From assembly GCF_000010725.1 (NCBI RefSeq), contig NC_013857.1, positions 186,001 to 250,000 on the forward strand: a DNA stretch of 64,000 nucleotides, given 5' to 3'. Origin of the DNA: Azospirillum sp. B510 (GTDB taxonomy: Bacteria > Pseudomonadota > Alphaproteobacteria > Azospirillales > Azospirillaceae). Below, piece after piece: positions 52,262 to 62,801 of the stretch (positions are counted from its first letter, which is position 1; every line of letters starts with the position of its first letter). A program made the translations under genes and the position numbers. Under the pieces are notes generated by a model, which saw nothing but the letters and a program-made list of their open reading frames with translations, was not told the DNA's origin and searched no databases.

Positions 52262-53127
52262 GTTCCCTGTTCGGCATGACCCATCCGCCGGTCGGCTTCG
52301 GCCCCGGCAGCCAACCCGATGCGACCGAGGAGGGGCTGGAGTATCTGCCGCTGCCGTCCGGGATGCGTGTCTACGAACCGCATCTGCCGGATATCGCCGA
52401 TCCGGCCCGGGCCGCCGCCGCCCATGCGGTGCTGGTCCGCATCCATGAGGCGCTGAGCAGCTGGTCGGCCGGTGAGGAAATCCGCATCCCGGTCGATGAT
52501 CTTGACGCCCCGGTGATGGCCCTGGTGGACGAGGCGCTGGGCGAAGGAGAGGTCGCGGTCAAGGTGGAGCGGGCCGGCGACCGGTTGGAGATCCAGGAGG
52601 CATCGCTCGCCGGCGTGTGGCGTGTGCGTGCCTTCGGCGATGGTTCCGCGCGGGAGAGCCTGCTGGTGGGCGCCTTTCCACGTGTGGCGCTGAATCGCGC
52701 CTTCTCCGCTGCCGCACCGGCCGTGGCCGGTCCGGCGCCGGCCGGGTTGATGAATGGATTGCCGATCCTGACCGAATTGTTGGACCGCAGCGCCTCCTGG
52801 CGCCGCGGCGACGCGCCCCATGCGGTGAATTTCAGCCTGCTTCCCCACACGCCCGAGGATCTGGCCTTCGTCGAGCGGCGGCTGGGCGTCGGCGCCACCA
52901 CCATCCTCTCGCGCGGTTACGGAAATTGCCGGGTCACCGCCACCGCGACGGCGAATGTCTGGTGGGTGCGTTATTACAACTCCGTCGATACGCTGATCCT
53001 AGACACGGTGGAGATCGTCGATGTGCCGGCGGTGGTCTGCGCCGCCGCCGAGGACATCGCCGACAGCGCCGAACGGCTGGCCGAGATCCTCGACGCGCTG
53101 GCGACCGATCTGGAGCGGGTCCGATGA
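52258..53127 (+). CDS. hupH: Hydrogenase accessory protein HupH (HyaF-like)
   Basis: A 289-residue HupH/HyaF-family protein. The conserved C-terminal part reads LPHTPEDLAFVERRLGVGAT and RGYGNCRVTATATANVWWVR, then YNSVDTLILDTVEIVDVP. The N-terminal half is more variable. Family members help mature the small subunit or its Fe-S clusters. It overlaps the upstream hupG and downstream hupIJ genes by four bases each, so it is tightly coupled. Confidence 0.9.
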   Translation: MSSLFGMTHPPVGFGPGSQPDATEEGLEYLPLPSGMRVYEPHLPDIADPARAAAAHAVLVRIHEALSSWSAGEEIRIPVDDLDAPVMALVDEALGEGEVAVKVERAGDRLEIQEASLAGVWRVRAFGDGSARESLLVGAFPRVALNRAFSAAAPAVAGPAPAGLMNGLPILTELLDRSASWRRGDAPHAVNFSLLPHTPEDLAFVERRLGVGATTILSRGYGNCRVTATATANVWWVRYYNSVDTLILDTVEIVDVPAVVCAAAEDIADSAERLAEILDALATDLERVR

Positions 53128-53963
53128 GCGCCGGGCCCCGGTTCGAAGGCTCCTATCTCGGCGACGCCTCGCGCATCGGCGCGGTGACGCGGATGGAATG
53201 CAAGATCTGCTGGCATGTCTATGATCCGGCGGAGGGGTGCGAGCATTGGCAGATCCCGCCGGGGACCGGCTTCGCCGCCCTGCCCGACCATTGGCGTTGC
53301 CCGGTCTGCGATGGCGCGCGCGACCAGTTCATGGCGCTGGATGGCGAGCCGGGAATTGTGGAGGCGCCCGCTTTGCCGGTGGTTGCCGTGCCGGTGCCGG
53401 CCCCCGCCCCCGCCCTGCCGACCGAGGCCATCGCCCGGCTTGAGGCGGCCTTCCGCGAGATCCACACCGCCCAGATGCGCGGCATGCCCATCGTCAACGA
53501 CGCGCTGGCGGTGAAGGCGGTGGGGTTCCGCCGCCATGACCAGCGCTGGTTGGGCGCCCTTGTGACGCCCTGGTTCCTGAATCTGGTCTTGCTGCCCGGA
53601 GAGGAGGATGAGTGGTCGGGGCTGGTGCCGGGAGCCAAGGAATTGATCGAGTTCCCCTCCGGCCGCTACGAGTTCGTTCACGCCAACCGCAAGGGTGTCG
53701 GTGCCTACAAGGCCTGCTCGCTCTTCTCGCCGATGTTCGAATTCGCCTCCATGCTCCAGGCGACGGAGACCGCCGCGTCGGCTCTGGTCTCGCTCTTCGA
53801 TCCCTCCATCCGGGAGGACGGTGCCCAGACCGCCGAGATCCGCCGCCGCCGCGAGGCGGAGCTTGCGCCGCCGCCCGAAGCGGCTCCGGCATCGCCGGAA
53901 CCGGTCCGTCCGTCGCGCCGCGCCCTGCTGGGGATGGGGACCGGGGACCAGACCGATGCATGA
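53124..53963 (+). CDS. hupIJ: HupI-HupJ fusion: rubredoxin domain plus hydrogenase assembly chaperone
   Basis: A 279-residue protein. Residues about 20-75 are a rubredoxin with CKICWHVY and CPVCDGARDQF, which together give the four iron-binding Cys. An Ala-Pro-rich linker (about 80-100) leads to a HupJ/HybE-type assembly domain (TPWFLNLVLLPGEEDEW, PSGRYEFVHANRKGVGAYKA). In rhizobia hupI and hupJ are separate genes, so this is a fusion. The C-terminus is Ala-Pro-rich and not conserved. It overlaps hupH by four and hypA by eight bases. Confidence 0.9.
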   Translation: MSAGPRFEGSYLGDASRIGAVTRMECKICWHVYDPAEGCEHWQIPPGTGFAALPDHWRCPVCDGARDQFMALDGEPGIVEAPALPVVAVPVPAPAPALPTEAIARLEAAFREIHTAQMRGMPIVNDALAVKAVGFRRHDQRWLGALVTPWFLNLVLLPGEEDEWSGLVPGAKELIEFPSGRYEFVHANRKGVGAYKACSLFSPMFEFASMLQATETAASALVSLFDPSIREDGAQTAEIRRRREAELAPPPEAAPASPEPVRPSRRALLGMGTGDQTDA

Positions 53964-54297
53964 GATGGCCCTGTGCGAAAGCCTGCTCCAGGCGATGGAG
54001 GAGGCCGGGCGGGCCAACGGCTTCAGGCGGGTCAGCAAGGTGCGGCTGGAGGTTGGCCGTTTCGCCGGGGTGGAGGTGGAGGCGCTGCGGTTCGGCTTCG
54101 ACGTGGTGACGCGCGGCTCGCTGGCCGACGGGGCCGAACTGGTGGTGCTGGAGGTACCGGGCCGTGGCTGGTGCTTCGATTGCGGCGACACGGTGGATCT
54201 GGACGACCGGCTGTCGCCCTGTCCACACTGTGGCGGCAGCCGTCTGCATCCCAATGGCGGCACCGAACTGATGATCAAGGATCTCGAGGTCGAATGA
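53956..54297 (+). CDS. hypA: Hydrogenase nickel incorporation protein HypA
   Basis: A 113-residue nickel chaperone. The N-terminal MHEMALCESL provides the Ni-binding His, and the zinc ribbon is CFDCGDTV...CPHCGGSRL. Residues 30-70 match the family. It overlaps the end of hupIJ by eight bases, and hupR follows after 59 bp. The partner genes hypB, hypC, hypD and hypE are not in the window, though hypF is present at 60.5 kb. Confidence 0.95.
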   Translation: MHEMALCESLLQAMEEAGRANGFRRVSKVRLEVGRFAGVEVEALRFGFDVVTRGSLADGAELVVLEVPGRGWCFDCGDTVDLDDRLSPCPHCGGSRLHPNGGTELMIKDLEVE

Positions 54298-54356
54298 GGC
54301 TGGCGCCCGATGGAAGGCCCCCCGATGCAAGAGCCGATGAGAAAGGAGCCCGTGCG

Positions 54357-55844
<1,488 letters not shown>

Positions 55845-55847
55845 TCC

Positions 55848-55889
55848 CCCTCTCCCGCACATGGTCCCCTTTCCCCCTCGGGGAGAGGG
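55848..55889. terminator. Hairpin after hupR
   Basis: A 9-bp inverted repeat (CCCTCTCCC / GGGAGAGGG) with a 24-base loop lies immediately after the hupR stop. It may be a weak terminator or a processing site before hupE. Confidence 0.45.
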
Positions 55890-55930
55890 AGAGATCACCA
55901 AACCACAAGAACCCCGAGGAGCCGTTCGCA

Positions 55931-56479
55931 ATGTCGAAAATGACCCGCCTTGCCGCCGTCGCGGCCGCACTCACCCTTGCCGCCACTCCGGCTCTCGCCC
56001 ATCCCGGTCATCTCGCCGGGGCCGGCTTCCTCGATGGCGCCACGCACCCGTTGAGCGGGATTGACCATCTGATCGCCATGGTCACGGTCGGCGTCTATGG
56101 CGCCACCATCGGCGGGCGCGCCGTGCTGGCGGTGCCGGGGGCGTTTCTCGCCGCCATGCTGGCCGGTGGCCTGTACGCTCTTCTGGGGGGCGAATTGCCG
56201 CTGGTCGAGCCGACCATCTATGCCTCCACCGTCGTGCTGGCGCTGCTGTGCGTCATGCCGATGTCGCGCAACGGCATCGTCGGCGCGCTGTTCGCCGCCG
56301 GCTTCGGCCTGTTCCATGGCTTTGCCCATGGGGCGGAGATGCCGGCCGACGCCGCGGCGCTCGGCTATGCCGCCGGCTTCCTGATCAGCACCGCCGGGCT
56401 GCATGTGGTCGGCATCGCCCTTGGGCTGGCGCTGCACCGGCTGATCGGCCGGCCGGAAGAGGACGGTCAAGCCGCCTGA
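55931..56479 (+). CDS. hupE: HupE/UreJ-family membrane protein
   Basis: A 182-residue nickel permease-like protein. A signal peptide (ends TPALAH, about 23) precedes about six hydrophobic helices. The family motif HPLSGIDHLIAMV (about 38-50) supplies possible nickel ligands, and FHGFAHGAEMP is also conserved. HupE is thought to take up nickel for the hydrogenase. It lies between hupR and hupSLC in this cluster. Confidence 0.92.
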   Translation: MSKMTRLAAVAAALTLAATPALAHPGHLAGAGFLDGATHPLSGIDHLIAMVTVGVYGATIGGRAVLAVPGAFLAAMLAGGLYALLGGELPLVEPTIYASTVVLALLCVMPMSRNGIVGALFAAGFGLFHGFAHGAEMPADAAALGYAAGFLISTAGLHVVGIALGLALHRLIGRPEEDGQAA

Positions 56480-56588
56480 CCGCCACCGGCAAGCCTCCTT
56501 CCACCCCAGTCGCCAATTCGGCTGGGGACTTGCCAGCTTCGGCGGCAATCAGGCTCCAGAATCGTTGCTTTGCCGAATGTTGGTACCA

Positions 56589-56604
56589 CGGCACGGTTGT
56601 TGCC
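56589..56604 (+). promoter_or_regulatory. Sigma-54-type promoter upstream of hupS
   Basis: CGGCACGGTTGTTGCC has GG and GC separated by 10 bases and matches the -24/-12 consensus except for the first base. It lies about 68 bp upstream of hupS. An inverted repeat TTGCC-N9-GGCAA further upstream (about 56528) may be an activator or IHF-related site. This suggests hupSLC is expressed from its own HupR-dependent promoter. Confidence 0.65.
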
Positions 56605-56671
56605 TATGACCCTTGGAGAAGAGCACCGGCCCCTCGCACGCCGGTGCCGCCCGACGGGAGAAAACAAACCG

Positions 56672-57745
56672 ATGGCAACGCTGGAAACCTTCTACGAGGT
56701 GATGCGGCGGCAGGGGATCACACGCCGTTCCTTCCTGAAATATTGTTCGCTGACCGCCGCGGCCCTCGGCCTGGGGCCGGAACTGGTCCCGCAGATCGTC
56801 CAGGCGATGGAGACCAAGCCCCGCACGCCGGTGCTGTGGCTGCATGGGTTGGAATGCACCTGCTGCTCGGAATCCTTCATCCGCTCGGCGCACCCGCTGG
56901 TCAAGGACGTGGTGCTGTCGATGATCTCGCTGGATTATGACGACACGCTGATGGCGTCCGCCGGCCACCATGCCGAGGCGATCCTCGACGAGGTGATGGA
57001 GAAGTACAAGGGCAACTACATCCTGGCGGTGGAGGGCAATCCGCCGCTGAACGATGACGGCATGTACTGCATCGTCGGCGGCAAGCCTTTCGTCGACCAG
57101 CTGCGCAAGGTCGCCAAGGACGCCAAGGCGATCATCTCCTGGGGCTCCTGCGCGTCCTTCGGCTGCGTCCAGGCGGCGCGCCCGAACCCGACCCGCGCCA
57201 CCCCGGTGCATGAGGTCATCACCGACAAGCCGATCATCAAGGTTCCCGGCTGCCCGCCGATCGCCGAGGTGATGACCGGCGTCATCACCTACATGCTGAC
57301 CTTCGACCGCATCCCGGAGCTGGACCGCCAGGGCCGGCCGAAGATGTTCTACAGCCAACGGATCCACGACAAATGCTACCGCCGGCCGCATTTCGACGCC
57401 GGCCAGTTCGTCGAATCCTTCGACGACGAGGGCGCGCGCAAGGGCTATTGCCTCTACAAGGTCGGGTGCAAGGGACCGACCACCTACAACGCCTGCTCCA
57501 CCGTGCGCTGGAACGAGGGCACCAGCTTCCCCATCCAGGCCGGCCATGGCTGCATCGGCTGCTCGGAGGACGGCTTCTGGGACAAGGGGTCCTGGTATGC
57601 CCGCCAGTCCGACATCCTCCAGTTCGGGATCGAGGCCAACGCCGACCAGATCGGCACCACCGCCGCCATCGGCGTCGGCAGCCTCATCGCCGCCCACGCG
57701 GCCGTCAGCGCCCTGAAGCGCGCTCAGCACAAGGGAGACGTCTGA
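56672..57745 (+). CDS. hupS: Uptake [NiFe] hydrogenase small subunit, oxygen-tolerant type
   Basis: A 357-residue Fe-S subunit. The twin-arginine signal is ITRRSFLKYC near residue 18. Proximal-cluster residues include ECTCCSES (Cys 62, 64, 65) and SWGSCASFGCVQ (Cys 160, 165), plus VPGC (Cys 194). This gives six Cys, in contrast with the four of oxygen-sensitive enzymes (ECTGC, and Gly in place of Cys165), as in E. coli Hyd-1. Medial/distal clusters lie in CYRRPHFDAG and CSTVRWNEG. The start at 56672 gives a complete TAT signal. A C-terminal membrane anchor is present. Confidence 0.95.
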   Translation: MATLETFYEVMRRQGITRRSFLKYCSLTAAALGLGPELVPQIVQAMETKPRTPVLWLHGLECTCCSESFIRSAHPLVKDVVLSMISLDYDDTLMASAGHHAEAILDEVMEKYKGNYILAVEGNPPLNDDGMYCIVGGKPFVDQLRKVAKDAKAIISWGSCASFGCVQAARPNPTRATPVHEVITDKPIIKVPGCPPIAEVMTGVITYMLTFDRIPELDRQGRPKMFYSQRIHDKCYRRPHFDAGQFVESFDDEGARKGYCLYKVGCKGPTTYNACSTVRWNEGTSFPIQAGHGCIGCSEDGFWDKGSWYARQSDILQFGIEANADQIGTTAAIGVGSLIAAHAAVSALKRAQHKGDV

Positions 57746-57747
57746 CC

Positions 57748-59562
57748 ATGGGCATCGTCCAGACCCCGAACGGGTTCTCGCTCGATAATGGCGGCAAGCG
57801 CATCGTCGTCGATCCGGTCACCCGCATCGAAGGGCACATGCGTTGCGAGGTGAATGTCGACAGCGACAACATCATCCGCAACGCGGTGTCGACCGGCACG
57901 ATGTGGCGCGGGCTCGAGGTCATCCTGAAGGGACGCGATCCGCGCGACGCCTGGGCCTTCGTCGAGCGCATCTGTGGCGTGTGCACCGGCTGCCACGCGC
58001 TGACCTCGGTCCGCGCGGTGGAGGATGCGCTCCAGATCCGCATCCCGAAGAACGCCCATCTGATCCGCGAGATCATGGCGAAGACGTTGCAGATTCATGA
58101 CCACATCGTCCATTTCTATCATCTGCACGCGCTCGACTGGGTCAACCCGGTCAACGCGCTGAAGGCCGATCCGCAGGCGACCTCGGCGCTCCAGCAGGCG
58201 GTGTCGCCGCACCATGCCAAGTCCAGCCCCGGCTATTTCCGCGACGTCCAGACCCGTCTGAAAAAGTTCGTGGAGAGCGGTCAGCTCGGCATCTTCAAGA
58301 ACGGCTATTGGGACAACCCGGCCTACAAGCTGTCGCCGGAAGCCGACCTGATGGCGGTGACCCATTATCTGGAGGCGCTCGACCTTCAGAAGGACATCGT
58401 CAAGATCCACACCATCCTCGGCGGCAAGAACCCGCACCCGAACTACATGGTCGGCGGCGTGCCCTGCGCCATCAATCTGGACGGTACCGGGGCGTCGGGC
58501 GCACCCTTGAACATGGAGCGGCTGAACTTCATCCGCGCCCGCATCCAGGAGGCCGCGGCCTTCATCGACAATGTCTATCTGCCGGACGTGCTCGCCATCG
58601 CCAGCTTCTACAAGGACTGGCTCTATGGCGGCGGGTTGTCGGCGACCAATGTCATGGATTACGGCGACTACGAGAAGGTGCCGTACGACCATTCGACCTG
58701 CCAGCTGCCGGGCGGCGTCATCCTGAACGGCAACTGGAACGAGGTCCACCCCATCGACCCGCGCGACCCGGCGCAGGTGCAGGAATTCGTCGCCCACAGC
58801 TGGTACCATTACGAGGACGAGAGCAAGGGCCTGCACCCGTGGGACGGGGTGACCCAGGCCAAGTTCGAGCTGGGGGCGAAGACCAAGGGCACCCGCACCG
58901 ACATCAAGGAACTGGACGAGGCCGCCAAATATTCCTGGATCAAGGCCCCGCGCTGGCGCGGCCATGCGGTGGAGGTCGGCCCCCTGTCGCGCTACATCCT
59001 GGCCTATGCCCACGGTGTCGGCTATGTGAAGGACCAGATCGCCGAATCGCTGGGCGCCTTCAACAGGCTGGCCGGGACGAACTTCACGCCGCAGCAGGCG
59101 CTGCCGACCACCATCGGCCGCACGCTGGCCCGCGCGCTGGAATGTCAATATTGCTGCACGATGATGATGGACGACTGGAACGCCCTGATCGCCAACATCA
59201 AGGCCGGTGACAGCGCCACCGCCAATGTCGAGAAATGGGATCCGAAGACTTGGCCGAAGGAGGCCAAGGGGGTGGGCACCGTCGCGGCCCCGCGTGGCGG
59301 GCTCGGCCACTGGATCGGGATCAAGGACGGCAAGATCGACAATTACCAGTGCGTCGTGCCGACGACCTGGAACGGCAGCCCGCGCGATCCAAAGGGCAAC
59401 ATCGGCGCCTTCGAGGCTTCGCTGATGAACACCCCGATGGCCCGCCCGGAGGAGCCGGTGGAGATCCTGCGCACCCTGCACAGCTTCGACCCGTGCCTTG
59501 CCTGCTCCACCCACGTCATGGCGCCGGACGGTGCCGAACTGGCCCGCGTCACCGTGCGCTGA
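57748..59562 (+). CDS. hupL: Uptake [NiFe] hydrogenase large subunit
   Basis: A 604-residue subunit that carries the Ni-Fe site. The N-terminal ligands are in RICGVCTGCHAL and the C-terminal ligands in DPCLACSTH. The 15 residues after that His (VMAPDGAELARVTVR) form the peptide removed by HupD, so the mature length is 589. GIFKNGYWDNPAYKLSPEAD and YILAYAHGVGYVK are conserved. It starts 2 bp after the hupS stop. It should localise with HupS on the periplasmic side through the TAT route. Confidence 0.97.
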   Translation: MGIVQTPNGFSLDNGGKRIVVDPVTRIEGHMRCEVNVDSDNIIRNAVSTGTMWRGLEVILKGRDPRDAWAFVERICGVCTGCHALTSVRAVEDALQIRIPKNAHLIREIMAKTLQIHDHIVHFYHLHALDWVNPVNALKADPQATSALQQAVSPHHAKSSPGYFRDVQTRLKKFVESGQLGIFKNGYWDNPAYKLSPEADLMAVTHYLEALDLQKDIVKIHTILGGKNPHPNYMVGGVPCAINLDGTGASGAPLNMERLNFIRARIQEAAAFIDNVYLPDVLAIASFYKDWLYGGGLSATNVMDYGDYEKVPYDHSTCQLPGGVILNGNWNEVHPIDPRDPAQVQEFVAHSWYHYEDESKGLHPWDGVTQAKFELGAKTKGTRTDIKELDEAAKYSWIKAPRWRGHAVEVGPLSRYILAYAHGVGYVKDQIAESLGAFNRLAGTNFTPQQALPTTIGRTLARALECQYCCTMMMDDWNALIANIKAGDSATANVEKWDPKTWPKEAKGVGTVAAPRGGLGHWIGIKDGKIDNYQCVVPTTWNGSPRDPKGNIGAFEASLMNTPMARPEEPVEILRTLHSFDPCLACSTHVMAPDGAELARVTVR

Positions 59563-59586
59563 CCGGCAACCGAGGAGGATTACATC

Positions 59587-60381
59587 ATGGCTCCTCTCGA
59601 CAATGCCAAGCCGGTCGCGGCACCGGGAGATGAGGGGGCTGCCGCCACGGGCGGGGGCCGCTTCCTGAAGGCGATCTATGTGTATGAGGTGCCGGTGCGG
59701 ATCTGGCATTGGGTGAACGCGCTGGCGATCACGGTGCTGTCGGTCACCGGCTATCTGATCGCCAATCCGCTGCCCGCCATGCCGGGCGAGGCGAGCGCCA
59801 ATTTCCTGATGGGCTATATCCGCTTCGTCCATTTCGCCACGGCCTACATCTTCGCCATCGGCTTCATCGGCCGGTTCTATTGGGCCTTCGCCGGCAATCA
59901 CCATGCCCGGCAGCTGTTCCGCTTCCCCTTCTGGAACGGCCATTGGTGGAAGGAACTGTTCACGGAGGCCCGCTGGTATCTGTTCCTTGAGCGCAAGCCG
60001 AAGCTGTATGTCGGCCACAACCCGCTGGCCCAGTTCGCCATGTTCTGGGCGATCGCGGTCGGCAGCGTCTTCATGATCGTCACCGGTTTCGCGCTCTACA
60101 GCGAGGGGGCGGGCCAGGGCAGCTGGCAGGACCGGCTGTTCGGCTGGGTCATCCCGCTGTTCGGCCAGAGCATGGACGTCCACACCTGGCATCATATGGG
60201 CATGTGGGCGATCCTGCTGTTCGTGATCGTCCATGTCTATGCGGCGGTGCGCGAGGACATCATGTCGCGCCAATCGATCATCTCCACCATGATCAGCGGC
60301 GTGCGCACCTTCAAGGATGCCGAAGCCCCGGCGGACGAGGAGCATGAGCGTCCGGCGAAACGTGAAGTGCCGGCGGGATAG
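59587..60381 (+). CDS. hupC: Ni/Fe-hydrogenase b-type cytochrome subunit
   Basis: A 264-residue membrane cytochrome b that passes electrons from HupS to quinone. There are four predicted membrane helices. Candidate heme ligands are His in RIWHWVNALAI, IRFVHFATAYIFAIGFIGRF and HTWHHMGMWAILLFVIVHVY. N- and C-terminal extensions (about 1-28 and about 225-264) are polar. It follows hupL after 24 bp and completes the structural operon. Confidence 0.95.
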   Translation: MAPLDNAKPVAAPGDEGAAATGGGRFLKAIYVYEVPVRIWHWVNALAITVLSVTGYLIANPLPAMPGEASANFLMGYIRFVHFATAYIFAIGFIGRFYWAFAGNHHARQLFRFPFWNGHWWKELFTEARWYLFLERKPKLYVGHNPLAQFAMFWAIAVGSVFMIVTGFALYSEGAGQGSWQDRLFGWVIPLFGQSMDVHTWHHMGMWAILLFVIVHVYAAVREDIMSRQSIISTMISGVRTFKDAEAPADEEHERPAKREVPAG

Positions 60382-60390
60382 GATGAATGT

Positions 60391-60426
60391 GCCGGAGTTG
60401 GAGCGTCGGATCGTTCCAACTCCGGC
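60391..60426. terminator. Bidirectional terminator between hupC and hypF
   Basis: A perfect 12-bp stem (GCCGGAGTTGGA / TCCAACTCCGGC) with a 12-base loop sits between the convergent hupC and hypF stops. Confidence 0.75.
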
Positions 60427-60450
60427 TTGCCGGCCGGGCTCCGTCATTTC

Positions 60451-62691
60451 CTACAGGGCGAAGGACGCCACCCACGCCTGGCCGAGGCTGAGTCCGCCAT
60501 CGTTGGCGGGCGCCAGCCGGGGCAGCAAGGGCTCAATGCTCGCGGCGCGGAAGCCGGCCACCAGTTCCTCCGCCAGAACCGCGTTCATCAGGCAGCCGCC
60601 GGACAGCACCACCCGGTCGAGATCGCGGGAGCGCAGCACCGGCAGCGTCCAATCGACCAGTGCGGCGGCCAGCGTGCCATGGAACAGCTCCGCCCCTTCC
60701 ACCGCGTCGGCGGCGGCGAGCAGACGTTCCAAGAGTGGTGTCAGGTCCAGTTTCCCGTCTTTGATCCGCCAAGCCCCCTCGGCCACGTGCGGTCGGCGCA
60801 CCAGCGATTCAAGCGTCATCGGCGCCTCGCCCTCGAATCCGGCCACCGCGCGGACGCCCAGCAGGCCGCAGGCGGCATCGAACCAGCGTCCGCAGGAGCT
60901 GGTCGGCGGTGCGTTGATGCCGCGCTCGATCATACGGCGGACTCCCTCGGCCGGGCCAAGGCCGGCGAAACGGGGAACAATCTCGTCGGCCCGGCCCATG
61001 CGGACCAGGGCGGAGGCGGCCATCCGCCAGGGTTGGCGGGCGGCGACGTCGCCGCCCGGCTGGGCGAGCCGCGCCAGACTGCCGAGGCGCTCCGCCCGCC
61101 CGCCATCGACCAGAAGCATCTCTCCACCCCAGGACCCTCCCCCCTCCCCCAGCCCGAAGCCGTCGAGAGCGAGGCCCAGCGCCGGCCCGTCGATCCGGTG
61201 TTCGGCCATCACGGCCGCGACATGGGCATGATGGTGCTGGACCGCGACAGCCGGCAGGCCGGTACGCTCGGCGAAGCGGGTGGATTGGAAATCGGGATGC
61301 TTGTCATGGGCGACCGCCACCGGCTCGACGCCGAGGATGTGCAGCAGATGGGTGACGGTCTCCTCCAGGAAACCCAGCGTCGCGGCGTTGTCGAGATCGC
61401 CGATATGCTGGGACAGGAAGGCCTCGTCGCCACGGGTGACGCAGATCGTCATCTTCAGATGGCCGCCGACGGCCAGGACCGGCGGGACGGGGCGGCCCAG
61501 CCGGATCGGTTCCGGCACATGGCCCCGGCCCCGGCGCAGGAAGGCGGGCGCCCCGGCCAGCTTGCGGACGACGCTGTCGTCGGCGCGGATCACGATGTCG
61601 CGGTCATGATCGACGATCAGGTCGGCGATGCCGGTCAGCCGCTCCCGTGCCTCCGCATTGCCGATGGCGAGCGGTTCGCCGCCGGGATTGGCGGAGGTCA
61701 TCACCAGCGTCAGATCCTGCGCCTCATTCAGCCAGCCGGTGCCGTCGGGGCGCCCCGCCGCCTCGTGGAACAGCAGGTAATGCAACGGGGTATAGGGCAG
61801 CATCACGCCCAGCCACGCCAGACCGGGGGCGATGTCCGGCGCCAGTTCCGGCGCGTTCACCCGCCGCCGCAACAAGGTGATGGGCCGCGCCACCCCGTCC
61901 AGCAGGCTGCGCTCGTCCCCGTCCATATGGACATGGCGGGCGGCGGATTCGGTGTTGGCGACCATCAGGGCGAAAGGCTTGCCGTTGCGCTGCTTGACCC
62001 GCCGCAGCCGTTCCACCGCGTCCGCCCGCGTGGCGTCGCAGGCGAGATGGAAGCCGCCCAGCCCCTTGATGGCGACGATCCGGCCATCCCGCAGGGCGGC
62101 CAGGATGTCCTCCGGCGGGTGCGACAGCCGGGGGCCGCAGACCGGACAGGCGGTCGGCTGGGCGTGGAAGCGGCGATCGGCCGGATCGCGATACTCGGAC
62201 AGGCAGTCCGGGCAGAGCCGAAATCCCGCCATCGCCGTCTGCGGCCGGTCATAGGGCAGCCGCCGCGTGATGGTGTAGCGCGGGCCGCAATGGGTGCAGT
62301 TCAGGAAGGCGTAGCGATAGCGGCGGTTGGCCGGGTCGAACAGCTCGGCCAGACAGGCCGGGCAGACGGAGGCGTCCGGCCCGATGCCGGTGGCGATCGC
62401 CCCGCCGGGCTCGCTGTGACGGATGACGAAGCCACCGTCTTCCGGAATTTGGGCGACGGTCACGCACTCGATGCCGTCGATGCGGGCCAGCGGTGGCGCC
62501 TCGGCGGTCAGGGCGGCCTGGAAGGCGGCGATGGCGGGTCCTTGAATCTCGATCAGCACGCCTTGCGGGTCGTTGAGGACCCAGCCGGTCAGGCCGAACC
62601 GCCGGGCGAGCGCATGGACATGCGGCCGGAATCCAACCCCCTGCACCCGCCCGCGCACGCGGATCCGCAACCGTTCTTGAATGTTGGACAT
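60451..62691 (-). CDS. hypF: Carbamoyltransferase HypF
   Basis: A 746-residue enzyme that uses carbamoyl phosphate to make the cyanide ligands of the Ni-Fe site. The acylphosphatase domain (GRVQGVGFRPHV, about 15-26), the two zinc-finger pairs (CPACLAELF, CTHCGPRYT, CPDCLSEY, CPVCGPRL), the YrdC-like domain (RDGRIVAIKGLGGFHLACDA) and the Kae1-like C-terminal domain (VAVQHHHAHVAAVMAEH, VVLSGGCLMN) are all present. It is convergent with hupSLC. It is the only large Hyp protein in the window. Confidence 0.96.
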   Translation of the reverse strand: MSNIQERLRIRVRGRVQGVGFRPHVHALARRFGLTGWVLNDPQGVLIEIQGPAIAAFQAALTAEAPPLARIDGIECVTVAQIPEDGGFVIRHSEPGGAIATGIGPDASVCPACLAELFDPANRRYRYAFLNCTHCGPRYTITRRLPYDRPQTAMAGFRLCPDCLSEYRDPADRRFHAQPTACPVCGPRLSHPPEDILAALRDGRIVAIKGLGGFHLACDATRADAVERLRRVKQRNGKPFALMVANTESAARHVHMDGDERSLLDGVARPITLLRRRVNAPELAPDIAPGLAWLGVMLPYTPLHYLLFHEAAGRPDGTGWLNEAQDLTLVMTSANPGGEPLAIGNAEARERLTGIADLIVDHDRDIVIRADDSVVRKLAGAPAFLRRGRGHVPEPIRLGRPVPPVLAVGGHLKMTICVTRGDEAFLSQHIGDLDNAATLGFLEETVTHLLHILGVEPVAVAHDKHPDFQSTRFAERTGLPAVAVQHHHAHVAAVMAEHRIDGPALGLALDGFGLGEGGGSWGGEMLLVDGGRAERLGSLARLAQPGGDVAARQPWRMAASALVRMGRADEIVPRFAGLGPAEGVRRMIERGINAPPTSSCGRWFDAACGLLGVRAVAGFEGEAPMTLESLVRRPHVAEGAWRIKDGKLDLTPLLERLLAAADAVEGAELFHGTLAAALVDWTLPVLRSRDLDRVVLSGGCLMNAVLAEELVAGFRAASIEPLLPRLAPANDGGLSLGQAWVASFAL

Positions 62692-62754
62692 GAACGTCCC
62701 GCAAATGGCCTTCGGTTTTCCCGATCCCTTGCATTCTAACGGATTTCCATGATC

Positions 62755-62787
62755 AAAGCCCCTCCCCCACCATGGGAGAGGGGCTTT
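62755..62787 (-). terminator. Terminator after nirK
   Basis: A perfect 10-bp stem (AAAGCCCCTC / GAGGGGCTTT) with a 13-base loop lies 14 bp downstream of the nirK stop, read on the minus strand. Confidence 0.75.
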
Positions 62788-62801
62788 GCCGCACCAAATC
62801 C

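Noticed and set aside
57724..60447. Long minus-strand open frame opposite hupLC
   Set aside because: It is a shadow of HupL and HupC codon bias without a recognisable protein.
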